Source: Clostridia bacterium (GTDB taxonomy: Bacteria; Bacillota; Clostridia; Christensenellales; Aristaeellaceae). Taken from it: a stretch of 64,000 nt of DNA. The notes under the pieces were generated by a model. That model saw only the letters and a program-made list of their open reading frames with translations, searched no databases and was not told where the DNA came from. The stretch spans positions 1 through 64,000 of the forward strand of contig JAFUXH010000157.1 of assembly GCA_017470945.1 (NCBI GenBank), read 5' to 3'. The position numbers and the translations under genes were made by a program. This document shows, one piece after another, positions 8,428-16,266 of this stretch; within the stretch, counting starts at the first letter, position 1, and every line of letters begins with the position of its first letter.

Positions 8428-10011
8428 ATGACGAAAGAAAATGCGTATTTTTATCAGGCGCTGACCCCCGACGATATGCGCCGGACGGAGCAAATGGCCT
8501 TTGACCGGGGCGTGCCTTCCCTGCTGCTGATGGAGCACGCCGCCATCGCCGTGGTGGATGCGCTGCAGCAGGCCCTGGGCGGCAGCTGCCAGAACAAAAC
8601 GGCGCTTTTTTTGTGCGGCACAGGCAACAACGGCGGCGACGGCCTGGCCGCCGCCAGGCTGTTCCGGGGGCGGGGCGGCATCCCCGTGGTGTGGCTGTCC
8701 GGCAGTCCCAAAACCCCCGACGCGAACACCAACCTGCAATGGCTGCGGCAATTGGCGGGGGTGGAGATCCTGCGGCTGGACGAGCTGCCGGAGGATGAAT
8801 TGCCCTTTGATGATGAAAACCGGCCCCGGGAATTTTTCGACGCTTACGTGGATGCGTTGCTGGGCACCGGGCTGCGGGGCGCGCCGGAAGGGCTGACCCA
8901 AAGGATGCTGCTGGCGCCGGACCGGGACCGTGATCCGGCCGCGGTGCGGCTGGCGGTGGATATCCCCAGCGGGATCGACGGGGCGACGGGCGCCGTGCCG
9001 GGGGCCTGCTTCCGGGCGGATGTGACCGTCACCTTCCATGCCCCCAAGCTCGGCCTGTACCTGACTGGACGGCGGGACGCGGTGGGCCGGATCGTGGTGG
9101 CGGATATCGGGCTGGACGATCTGGCCTACGATCCCGCGCCGTGGCGGGCGCAGCCGCTGCAGGTGTGGTGCCGGGTGTCCGCGCCCAGGCTGTTCAAAAC
9201 CAGCCGGCCCATCAACGCCCATAAGGGCGATTGCGGGCGCATCCTGATCTATGCCGGCAGCATGGGCATGGCCGGGGCCGCCGCCATGTGCGCCAAGGCC
9301 GCCGTCACCGCCGGGGCGGGGCTGACCACCGTGGCCTGCCCCCAGGATGTGATGCCCATTTTGCAAACGCTGACGCCCAACGCTATGTGCGCCGATATCA
9401 CGCGGGCGGTGGAGCAGCCCTCCGCCTACGACGTGCTGGCCCTGGGCTGCGGCCTGAGCCAAAGCGAGGAGATCTGGCAGAACATCCTGCGATTGTGGGA
9501 TCCGGCAAAGCCCTCCGTCTGGGATGCCGATGCCCTGAACCTGCTTTCCTTGCACCCCATGAGCCTGGGGAAAAACGCCGTCATTACCCCCCATCCCGGG
9601 GAAGCGGCCCGGCTGCTGGGGTGGCGGATCGAGGAGGCGACGCGGGATAAGCTGCTCACCGCCCGGGCCCTGGCGGAAAAATACGGCTGCACCGCCGTGC
9701 TGAAGGGCGACGTGACGGTGATTTGCGTGATGAGCGGGCAAACGCCCTATTACTGGCTGAATGTCACCGGCAGCCCCGCCCTGGCCAAGGGCGGCAGCGG
9801 CGATGCCCTGACGGGCATCCTGGCGGTGTGCGTTCACGACGCCCTGCCCCTGGGCAGCGAATGGGATTTGGCCAAAAGCGCCGCCCGGGCCTGCCTGTGG
9901 CACGGCCTGGCCGCCATTGCGGGGGCGGAGCGGTACGGCGAGCGGGAATTGACCACCGCCCAGCTGATCGACTGCCTGCACGCGGCGGAAACGCGCCGGG
10001 ATGATGGGTGA
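8428..10011 (+). CDS. nnr: Bifunctional NAD(P)H-hydrate epimerase/dehydratase
   Basis: This 527-residue metabolite-repair enzyme restores NAD(P)H from its hydrated forms. Residues 1 to ~230 form the YjeF_N epimerase domain (GTGNNGGDGLAAARLF). Residues ~255 to 527 form the ADP-dependent dehydratase (YAGSMGMAGAAAMCAKAA, and the GGSGDALTGIL motif that binds the nucleotide and substrate). The length matches the fused bacterial form. The ATG directly follows the acpS stop, with a GGGGAGG site inside acpS. Confidence 0.95.
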   Translation: MTKENAYFYQALTPDDMRRTEQMAFDRGVPSLLLMEHAAIAVVDALQQALGGSCQNKTALFLCGTGNNGGDGLAAARLFRGRGGIPVVWLSGSPKTPDANTNLQWLRQLAGVEILRLDELPEDELPFDDENRPREFFDAYVDALLGTGLRGAPEGLTQRMLLAPDRDRDPAAVRLAVDIPSGIDGATGAVPGACFRADVTVTFHAPKLGLYLTGRRDAVGRIVVADIGLDDLAYDPAPWRAQPLQVWCRVSAPRLFKTSRPINAHKGDCGRILIYAGSMGMAGAAAMCAKAAVTAGAGLTTVACPQDVMPILQTLTPNAMCADITRAVEQPSAYDVLALGCGLSQSEEIWQNILRLWDPAKPSVWDADALNLLSLHPMSLGKNAVITPHPGEAARLLGWRIEEATRDKLLTARALAEKYGCTAVLKGDVTVICVMSGQTPYYWLNVTGSPALAKGGSGDALTGILAVCVHDALPLGSEWDLAKSAARACLWHGLAAIAGAERYGERELTTAQLIDCLHAAETRRDDG

Positions 10012-10098
10012 GCGGGGCACCGTCCTTCCCACGCCCCGGACCGTTTGATCACCCTCGGTTATAGTTTGAAACTATCATTCAGTATATTTTTTACCTAA

Positions 10099-10127
10099 TT
10101 GACAATAAGCTTGGGATGCCTTATAAT
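10099..10127 (+). promoter_or_regulatory. Sigma-A promoter of the met leader and metNIQ
   Basis: A consensus TTGACA (10099-10104) and a consensus TATAAT (10122-10127) have a 17 bp spacer. Transcription should start near 10134, which gives a ~220 base leader that contains a short coding region and a terminator. The 87 bases between nnr and this promoter show only a weak GC-rich inverted repeat. Confidence 0.9.
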
Positions 10128-10169
10128 GCATCCATCAAGAGGCGGTACGCCGGGAAGGGAGGCCCTGAC

Positions 10170-10232
10170 ATGGAAAAGCGCATGATGCGAATGTATGCCG
10201 TTTCCGCGGGCCTTTCCCTGCGCTGTTTGTGA
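10170..10232 (+). CDS. Methionine-rich 20-residue leader peptide upstream of metNIQ
   Basis: An excellent ribosome site (AAGGGAGG, 7 bases upstream) precedes ATG and a 20-codon frame beginning MEKRMMRMYA, with four Met codons in the first eight. A terminator follows 34 bases after the stop, and then metN. This is the classical layout of ribosome-mediated attenuation: stalling at Met codons when charged tRNA-Met is scarce would favour an antiterminator. Two alternative pairings are visible: GCGGGC (10206-10211) with GCCCGC in the terminator 5' arm (10268-10273), and CGCCGC (10235-10240) with GCGGCG in the 3' arm (10282-10287). The coding signal is direct; the mechanism is inferred. Confidence 0.7.
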   Translation: MEKRMMRMYAVSAGLSLRCL

Positions 10233-10265
10233 TGCGCCGCTTGACATTCGCTGTGGTTCGTTAAG

Positions 10266-10294
10266 CCGCCCGCATCCCTGCGCGGCGGTTTTTT
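10266..10294 (+). terminator. Attenuator terminator before metN
   Basis: CCGCC-CGC pairs with GCG-C-GGCGG (one bulged C) around a 6 nt loop, followed by six T residues. It lies between the Met-rich leader peptide and metN, so it must be read through for transporter expression. Confidence 0.8.
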
Positions 10295-10357
10295 CATCGG
10301 AAACGATGCGGGGCAGACGTGCCCTGGGGCCTACGGCGGAAAATCCGAAAGGAATGC

Positions 10358-11380
10358 ATGCATTTGTCAGAATCACGTCCCCTCATTGAAGTCAAGAATC
10401 TTCGCAAGGTCTATCAGGTGCCGGGCGGGGAGGTGGTGGCCCTGGATGGGATCAACCTGAGCATCGAACGGGGCCAGATTTACGGCATCATCGGCATGAG
10501 CGGCGCCGGAAAATCCACCCTGATCCGCTGCATGAACCGGCTGGATACTCCCACCGACGGGCAGATCCTGCTGAACGGCCAGAACATCCTGGCCATGAAC
10601 GATAAGCAATTGATGATCACCCGCCGGAAGGTGAGCATGATCTTCCAGCAGTTCAACCTGCTGATGCAGAAAACCGTGGCGCGGAACGTGCGCTACCCCC
10701 TGGAAATCGCCGGGGTGCCCAAAGCGAAGGCCAATCAGCGGGTGAAGGAGCTGCTCAAGATCGTGGAATTGGAGGATAAGGCCGATGCCTACCCCATCCA
10801 ATTGTCCGGCGGCCAGCGGCAAAGGGTGGCGATCGCCCGGGCCCTGGCCAGCGACCCGGAGGTGCTGCTGTGCGACGAGGCCACCAGCGCCCTGGACCCC
10901 ATGACCACCCAATCCATCCTGGCCCTGCTGCAGGATATCAACCGCCGCCTGGGCATCACGGTGGTGCTGATCACCCACGAAATGGCGGTGATCCGGCAGA
11001 TTTGCAGCCGGGTGGCCATCCTGGATGGCGGCAAGATCGCCGAGGAAGGCACGGTGGACGACGTGTTCGTTCACACCCGTTCGGCGGCGGGCAAGCGGCT
11101 GTTTGGCATCGTGCCCACCCAGCAGGATGACACGGCCCCGGAAATCCCCGCCCTGCGCATCGTGTTTGACGAAGGCAGGGAAAGCCAGCCGGTGATTGCC
11201 GAATTGGTGAAGGAGTGCGGGGTGGCGGTGAACATCCTGTCCGCCGATATCAAGCGCATCAATGGCAAATCCTACGGCCAGATGCTGATCGAAAAGCCGA
11301 GGGAGGAAGCGGCCAAGCAGCAGGTGATCGATTACCTGACCCAGCAGGGCCTGACGGTGAAGGAGGTCGATCCAATATGA
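10358..11380 (+). CDS. metN: Methionine ABC transporter ATP-binding protein
   Basis: The product is 340 residues. The Walker A is GMSGAGKST, the ABC signature LSGGQRQRVAIARAL and the Walker B VLLCDEATSALDP. A C-terminal NIL regulatory domain (residues ~260-340; VNILSADIKRINGKSYGQM) binds methionine and inhibits transport in known MetN proteins. The ATG at 10358 is only 4 bases from AGGA; a TTG at 10364 is a possible alternative. The stop codon overlaps the metI start (ATGA). Confidence 0.95.
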   Translation: MHLSESRPLIEVKNLRKVYQVPGGEVVALDGINLSIERGQIYGIIGMSGAGKSTLIRCMNRLDTPTDGQILLNGQNILAMNDKQLMITRRKVSMIFQQFNLLMQKTVARNVRYPLEIAGVPKAKANQRVKELLKIVELEDKADAYPIQLSGGQRQRVAIARALASDPEVLLCDEATSALDPMTTQSILALLQDINRRLGITVVLITHEMAVIRQICSRVAILDGGKIAEEGTVDDVFVHTRSAAGKRLFGIVPTQQDDTAPEIPALRIVFDEGRESQPVIAELVKECGVAVNILSADIKRINGKSYGQMLIEKPREEAAKQQVIDYLTQQGLTVKEVDPI

Positions 11381-12033
11381 ATTGGCCATTGATCTGGCAG
11401 GGATTTTTGGAAACCTGCATGATGACGGTGAGCGCTTCCCTGATCTCCTACCTGCTGGGCATGCCCCTGGGCGTGCTGCTGGTGGTGACCCGGAAGGACG
11501 GCATCAGGCCCGCGCCCACGTTTAACGCGGTGCTGGGGTCGGTCATCAACTTCCTGCGCTCCATCCCCTTCATTCTTCTGATCGCCATGCTGATTCCCGT
11601 GACCCGGGTGGTGATGGGCACCTCCATCGGCACCACCGCCTCCGTGTTTCCGCTGGTCATCAGCGCCACGCCTTACATCGCCCGGGTGGTGGAGCAATCC
11701 TTCCTGGAGGTGGATGGGGGCGTGATCGAGGCCGCCAAGGCCATGGGCTCCTCCACGTGGCAGATCATCTGGAAGGTGCTGATCCCCGAATCGGTTCCGT
11801 CGCTGGTCACAGGGGCCGCCATGGCCGTGACCACCATCCTGGCCTACACCGCCATGGTGTCCGCCGTGGGCGGCGGCGGCATCGGCGCTTACGCGATCAC
11901 AAAGGGCTATCAACGAGGGAAAAAGTATTACGACTTTATGTACGCCGCCAGCGCCGTGCTGGTGCTGATGGTTCAGATCATTGCAATCACAGGTACCCGG
12001 CTGACCCGCCGGTTGGACCATAGGATCCGTTGA
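11377..12033 (+). CDS. metI: Methionine ABC transporter permease
   Basis: This 218-residue inner-membrane permease has about five transmembrane helices and a BPD_transp_1 domain. The coupling (EAA) motif reads EAAKAMGSSTWQIIWKVLIP around residues 125-145. Its start overlaps the metN stop by 4 bases and has an AAGGAGG site 10 bases upstream. It forms the MetNIQ importer with its neighbours. Confidence 0.95.
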   Translation: MNWPLIWQGFLETCMMTVSASLISYLLGMPLGVLLVVTRKDGIRPAPTFNAVLGSVINFLRSIPFILLIAMLIPVTRVVMGTSIGTTASVFPLVISATPYIARVVEQSFLEVDGGVIEAAKAMGSSTWQIIWKVLIPESVPSLVTGAAMAVTTILAYTAMVSAVGGGGIGAYAITKGYQRGKKYYDFMYAASAVLVLMVQIIAITGTRLTRRLDHRIR

Positions 12034-12054
12034 AATTGGAAAGGAGATACGAAC

Positions 12055-12879
12055 ATGAAAAAGGTTATCGCTTTGGTGCTTGCCCTGGTTATCCTCAGTG
12101 TGGTTCCCGCTTCTCTGGCTGAAAATGAAAAGATCACCATCGCCGCTTCCACCACGCCCCACGCCATCATCCTGGAATACGTGAAGGACGATCTGGCCGC
12201 CCTGGGCTACGACCTGGAGATCCTGGAAGTGACCGATTACTACGTGGCCAACCCCGCCACCGCCTCCGGCGAAGTGGACGGCAACTACTTCCAGCACCTG
12301 CCCTTCCTGAACGCCTATAACGCCAGCGTGCCCGAGGAAGAACAACTGGTAGCCGCCTTCGGCGTGCACTGCGAGCCCTACGGCATCTATCCCGGCACCA
12401 AGAAGGACCTGAGCGAAATCGCCCCCGGGGATAAGATCGCCGTCACCAACGACCCCTCCAACGAAACCCGCGCCTTGATCCTGCTGCAGGATGCCGGCCT
12501 GATTACCCTGCCCGAAGGCACCACCCCCGACAGCGGCCTGCAGAAGGAAGACGTGGTGGAAAGCAACGGCATCGAACTGTTTGAACTGGATGCTGAAAAG
12601 ATCCCCGCCGTGCTGGACGACGTGGCCTTCGCCGTCATCAACGGCAACTACGTGCTGGACGCCGGCCTGACCGTGCGCGACGACGCCCTGTTCACCGAAG
12701 CCGGCACCGTGACCGGCCAGGTGTATGTGAACTACCTGGTGGTGAAGCCCGAAAACGTGGATGCTCCCTGGCTGAAGGCCCTGGAAAAGGTGCTGGCCAC
12801 CGAAAAGGTGCAGCAGTTCATCCTGGAGAATGAAGGCTTCGCCGGCGGCGTGATCCCCACCTTCGAAATCGCCGAATAA
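12055..12879 (+). CDS. metQ: MetQ/NlpA-family methionine-binding protein
   Basis: The product is 274 residues. An N-terminal signal peptide (MKKVIALVLALVILS) ends near PASLA/ENEK. The mature part is a periplasmic-binding NlpA domain (TTPHAIILEYVKDDL, EVDGNYFQHLPFLNAYN, KIAVTNDPSNETRALILLQ). MetQ proteins of Gram-positive bacteria are normally lipoproteins, but no lipobox cysteine is present; the signal looks like a type I site (ASLA). Position and family make methionine (or methionine-derivative) binding likely. Confidence 0.93.
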   Translation: MKKVIALVLALVILSVVPASLAENEKITIAASTTPHAIILEYVKDDLAALGYDLEILEVTDYYVANPATASGEVDGNYFQHLPFLNAYNASVPEEEQLVAAFGVHCEPYGIYPGTKKDLSEIAPGDKIAVTNDPSNETRALILLQDAGLITLPEGTTPDSGLQKEDVVESNGIELFELDAEKIPAVLDDVAFAVINGNYVLDAGLTVRDDALFTEAGTVTGQVYVNYLVVKPENVDAPWLKALEKVLATEKVQQFILENEGFAGGVIPTFEIAE

Positions 12880-12901
12880 TTCTTGCCTGAATACAATCAA
12901 G

Positions 12902-12931
12902 CGCCGCATCTCGTATTGAGATGCGGCGTTT
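12902..12931 (+). terminator. Terminator of metNIQ
   Basis: A perfect 11 bp stem (CGCCGCATCTC / GAGATGCGGCG) with a 5 nt loop, followed by TTTC, lies 22 bases after metQ. The rest of the gap to 13126 shows no gene. Confidence 0.8.
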
Positions 12932-13126
12932 CAAGTTGTCGAAAACCCATTTTTGCAGGGACTGGATGTTCCGAATCAAAATGGAATCGAGGGATCTGAA
13001 GGTTGGCCTGATCAGCCGCGCCCGATCTTTTCACGCCATTCCGCCTTTGGCTTCCTTTCGGTCGGGATGACAGCGCTTTGGGCTTGCCATTTGTTGCGAT
13101 TTTTCATTGAGTACGGTAGGATTCGT

Positions 13127-14566
13127 TTATTCCAGGGTGCGGCGCGTCAGGATATTTCCCTCGGCATCAGTGATCAGGCGCTGACCGCAGGGCACGCGGC
13201 ATAGGAGGCGGCTGTCGACAAAGATGGCGGCTTCCCGGCCGGTGCTTTCGATGCGGTACAGGTGATCGCCCCAGGCCTGCTCGTAAAGGTACGGCGCGTC
13301 GGCCCGGCATAGGCTGAACCAGATGCGCCCCTGATCCATGTGCACGCCGTAGAGGTGAGCCAGGTATTCCAGCACCGCCAGCAGGGTGGGGCCGTAGGCG
13401 TCCTGGGGCGGCTCCGTGCTGCCGGGAGCGATGGGCCGATGGCTGATCATGCCCACCCGGCTGGGGTGGCCGGTGAAGGGATCAAACTGCTGGGGGAATA
13501 GGTAACCGCCGTCGATCACCGCCCGGAGGAGCCTGCGCCCCAGGGCGGTGACGATTTGCTCGAAGCCGTAGCGCTCCAGGGCCAGGATGGCCCGCTGGTA
13601 GGTGAGCCCCTCCGGCTGGCCCGACCAGTTGTTTTCCGGGGCGTTGCGGAATAAGGGGTCGTTTACCGCCACGGAGGGCAGGGGAAAGGGCGTCCAGAAT
13701 TCCGCGGGGTTCATGAGGTGCTCCCTGACGAAGCGATCGGCCATGGCCGGGGAAAAGGAGCCCCAATACATGCACCGCAGGTTGTTGTGGGTCAGGGTGG
13801 GCATTCGTTGGCCGTGGGCGTCCCTGTCAAAGCAGGCGCCGGCAGCGTCGTCCCACAGCTTTTCCCGCAGGGCGCGGGCCACAGCGTCGGCCTGCTCCCG
13901 CCAGGCCGCCTCCTGCTCGTTGCCCAGCAGGCGGCTGATATGGGCCAAGGTGTCCCGGCAGGCGAAGGAATAGCTCATGAAATCCATGCTGGCCATGGGC
14001 ACGATGGGATGGCCCGTGGGCGGCGCTTCCCCTTCCCAGTACACCGGCGCGTCGCCATAGCGCAGGGCGTTGTCCTCCCCGGTATCATATACGCACCAGC
14101 TTTCCAGCAGGCCATCGTGATCGCTGTCCCGATACGTCCACAAATACCGGTCGAAGGCTTCGAGGCATTGGGCCACATCCCGCAAATAGGCCCGATCCTC
14201 CTTCAGCCAGTAATACAGATTCAGCGCCGGATAGGGGAAGCAAAAGCCCTGGATCTTGTTGAATTGAGGCTCCACGCGGCCATCCGCATGGCGCTGGATG
14301 GAGCCGGGCAGCCGCCCGTCGGCCCGCTGATAACGCATGAACAGGCGAATGTTGTTTTCCGCGGCCTGCAGATTCCACTTGGCGGCCATTTCCCCGCCCA
14401 TGGGCTGGGTTTCCAGCCAGATTTTTTCGTAGCCGCCGCCCTCCACCAGCACCGGGTCCGGGCCGAAGCAGGTCAGGTTCCGTCGGCATTTTTCATGGGC
14501 CACGTCAAAAAGCCGCTGCAGCGCGGCATCCTTGGTTTCGAAATAAACGGCGGTGCGGGGCGGCAT
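13127..14566 (-). CDS. GH63/MGH1-like (alpha/alpha)6 glycoside hydrolase
   Basis: The product is 479 residues and cytoplasmic, without a signal peptide. It resembles the mannosylglycerate hydrolase/trehalase-like (GH63/GH37) catalytic domain: WNLQAAENNIRLFMRYQ, the DHDGLLESWC segment with candidate acidic residues, SMDFMSYSFACRDTLAHISRLLG, NNWSGQPEGLTYQRAILALERYG and FDPFTGHP near the C terminus. The substrate is unknown; an alpha-glucoside or compatible-solute glycoside is plausible. The ATG at 14566 has a consensus AAAGGAGG site 6 bases upstream. It lies 49 bases after aroQ at the tail of the aromatic operon, a metabolically odd position. Confidence 0.75.
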   Translation of the reverse strand: MPPRTAVYFETKDAALQRLFDVAHEKCRRNLTCFGPDPVLVEGGGYEKIWLETQPMGGEMAAKWNLQAAENNIRLFMRYQRADGRLPGSIQRHADGRVEPQFNKIQGFCFPYPALNLYYWLKEDRAYLRDVAQCLEAFDRYLWTYRDSDHDGLLESWCVYDTGEDNALRYGDAPVYWEGEAPPTGHPIVPMASMDFMSYSFACRDTLAHISRLLGNEQEAAWREQADAVARALREKLWDDAAGACFDRDAHGQRMPTLTHNNLRCMYWGSFSPAMADRFVREHLMNPAEFWTPFPLPSVAVNDPLFRNAPENNWSGQPEGLTYQRAILALERYGFEQIVTALGRRLLRAVIDGGYLFPQQFDPFTGHPSRVGMISHRPIAPGSTEPPQDAYGPTLLAVLEYLAHLYGVHMDQGRIWFSLCRADAPYLYEQAWGDHLYRIESTGREAAIFVDSRLLCRVPCGQRLITDAEGNILTRRTLE

Positions 14567-14615
14567 GGAGGGCCTCCTTTTGTCGGGATCGTGGCGCGGC
14601 CCATGGCCGTCGCCC

Positions 14616-15050
14616 TCATCCGTTGGCATGATTTTTCAAATATTCCATGGCCCGGGCGTACCCCTCGAAGCCCAGGCCGATGAAATGAGCCTGGCAGGCC
14701 ATGCCGGCGTAGCTGATCTGCCGGAAGGGCTCCCGCTGGGTCACGTCGCTCAGGTGCACCTCCACGGCGGGAATGCTGACGGCCTTCAGCGCGTCCAAAA
14801 TGGCCACGGAGGTGTGGGTGTAGGCGGCGGGGTTGATCACGATGCCGTCGACCGCCCCATAGGCGGCCTGGATGCGGTCCACCAGCGCGCCTTCGAGGTT
14901 GCTTTGGAAAATCTCCACCTCCACGCCCAATTGCCGCGCCTTCGCCCGGATGAAGGCTTCCAGATCGGCGTAGCTTTGAACGCCGTAGATGTGCTTTTCC
15001 CGGATGCCCAGCATGTTCAGGTTGGGGCCGTTAAGAACCAGCAGCTTCAT
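14616..15050 (-). CDS. aroQ: Type II 3-dehydroquinate dehydratase
   Basis: This 144-residue protein is third in the shikimate pathway, converting 3-dehydroquinate to 3-dehydroshikimate. The signature LVLNGPNLNMLGIREKHIYG carries the catalytic Arg/Tyr loop. NPAAYTHTSVAILDAL and VEVHLSD hold the active-site Asn and His, and the length equals the dodecameric type II family. It overlaps the aroE/aroK fusion by 20 bases, so translation is coupled. Confidence 0.97.
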   Translation of the reverse strand: MKLLVLNGPNLNMLGIREKHIYGVQSYADLEAFIRAKARQLGVEVEIFQSNLEGALVDRIQAAYGAVDGIVINPAAYTHTSVAILDALKAVSIPAVEVHLSDVTQREPFRQISYAGMACQAHFIGLGFEGYARAMEYLKNHANG

Positions 15051-16266
15051 AAAATCCCTCCCGTAAGATGTGAACGGCCGCGCCGCGCGTGCCGGTATTG
15101 CATACGGTGAAATCGGCGGCGGCCTGATACAGGGGCGTGCGCGTTTCCGCCATGCGGCGCAGGGCGCCGTCGTCGGTGGATAGGGGCCGACCCTTCCGGC
15201 TCAGGTATTCAATGGGCCGCTGGATCCAGGCGACCACCCCGTTTTGCCGTAAGGCGCGCACGTTTTCCCGGCGCAGGATGGCGCCCCCGCCGGTGGCGAT
15301 CACCAGGCCCGATTCCTTGCCAAACTGCCGGATCACCTGGCTTTCCAGGTCCCGGAAGGCCGCTTCCCCCTGCCGGGCGAAGATATCGGGGATGGGCCCG
15401 GCGGTTTTTTCGATTTCGGCGTCCAGATCCACAAATTGCCGGCCCAGCGCCTGGGCGGTCTGCTTGCCCAGGGTACTTTTGCCGCAGCCCGGCATGCCGA
15501 TCAGGATCAGGTTCAGCGTATCCCACCGCACGGCCCGGTAAGCCTGGGCCAGCTTTTTTTCTGGGATCTCCGCGTTCAGGAACAGCCGGGCGGCGTGCCA
15601 AGCCTGGGCCACCAGCATGTGCAGCCCGTCGGTGTGGGGCAGGCCCCGCTCCTCCGCGTCCAGGATCAGGGCGGTGCGGGCCGGGTTGTAAATCACGTCG
15701 GCCACCCCCGTCAAATGGGGGAAAGCGCTCAGATCCACCGGGGACTGCAGATTGTTGGGGTACATGCCCACCGGGGTGGCGTTGATGATCACCTCGGCGT
15801 CTGCGTGATCCCGGGTTAGCGTTTCGTAGGTGACGGGCCCCGAACGGGATACCACCACCGTTTCCCGGGCGTTTTCCTGCCTGCAGGCGGCCTGGGCGGT
15901 GAGGGACGTGCCGCCGCTGCCCAGGATGACGGTTTTTTTGCCCCGCAGGGAAATGCCCGCCCACCGCAGCATGGTCAAAAAGCCCGGCAGGTCGGTGTTG
16001 TCGGCATAGATTTTTCCCTCCCGGTTGATCAGCGTGTTGGCGCTGCCGATGAGGCGCACGGTGTCGGATATTTCATCGCAATAGGGCAGCACCGTTTGCT
16101 TGTAGGGGATGGTCACATTCAGCCCCCGGAAATCGCGGCGCCGCAAAAGGCCGCGCAATTCCTCCTCCGTCACCGGGTACAATTGATAATCGTAATCCCC
16201 GAACACCCTGTGGATCCGGGGCGAATAGCTGTGGCCCAGCTTCGCCCCCAGCAAGCCGTATTCCAT
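15031..16266 (-). CDS. aroE/aroK: Fused shikimate dehydrogenase - shikimate kinase
   Basis: The product is 411 residues. Residues 1 to ~250 are AroE: SYSPRIHRVFG binds shikimate, NVTIPYK has the catalytic Lys, and ADNTDLPGF the catalytic Asp. The nucleotide-loop motif reads LGSGGTSLTAQAA. Residues ~252 to 411 are AroK: Walker A GMPGCGKST, FVDLDAEIE, ATGGGA and the GRPLS lid. One protein would catalyse two consecutive steps (dehydroshikimate to shikimate to shikimate 3-phosphate). The frame is continuous, so this is a genuine fusion. A second, free shikimate kinase is encoded at 23310-23819. Confidence 0.95.
   Translation of the reverse strand: MEYGLLGAKLGHSYSPRIHRVFGDYDYQLYPVTEEELRGLLRRRDFRGLNVTIPYKQTVLPYCDEISDTVRLIGSANTLINREGKIYADNTDLPGFLTMLRWAGISLRGKKTVILGSGGTSLTAQAACRQENARETVVVSRSGPVTYETLTRDHADAEVIINATPVGMYPNNLQSPVDLSAFPHLTGVADVIYNPARTALILDAEERGLPHTDGLHMLVAQAWHAARLFLNAEIPEKKLAQAYRAVRWDTLNLILIGMPGCGKSTLGKQTAQALGRQFVDLDAEIEKTAGPIPDIFARQGEAAFRDLESQVIRQFGKESGLVIATGGGAILRRENVRALRQNGVVAWIQRPIEYLSRKGRPLSTDDGALRRMAETRTPLYQAAADFTVCNTGTRGAAVHILREGFYEAAGS

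Noticed and set aside
8176..10032. A 618-residue minus-strand open frame opposite acpS and nnr
   Set aside because: Antisense of clear enzymes, no ribosome site and no recognisable motif.
10130..10180. Possible SAM-I riboswitch before metN (ATCAAGAG and a GGCCC segment)
   Set aside because: The conserved S-box core (the GGCAACC segment and kink-turn) is missing, while a ribosome site and Met-rich frame occupy the region.
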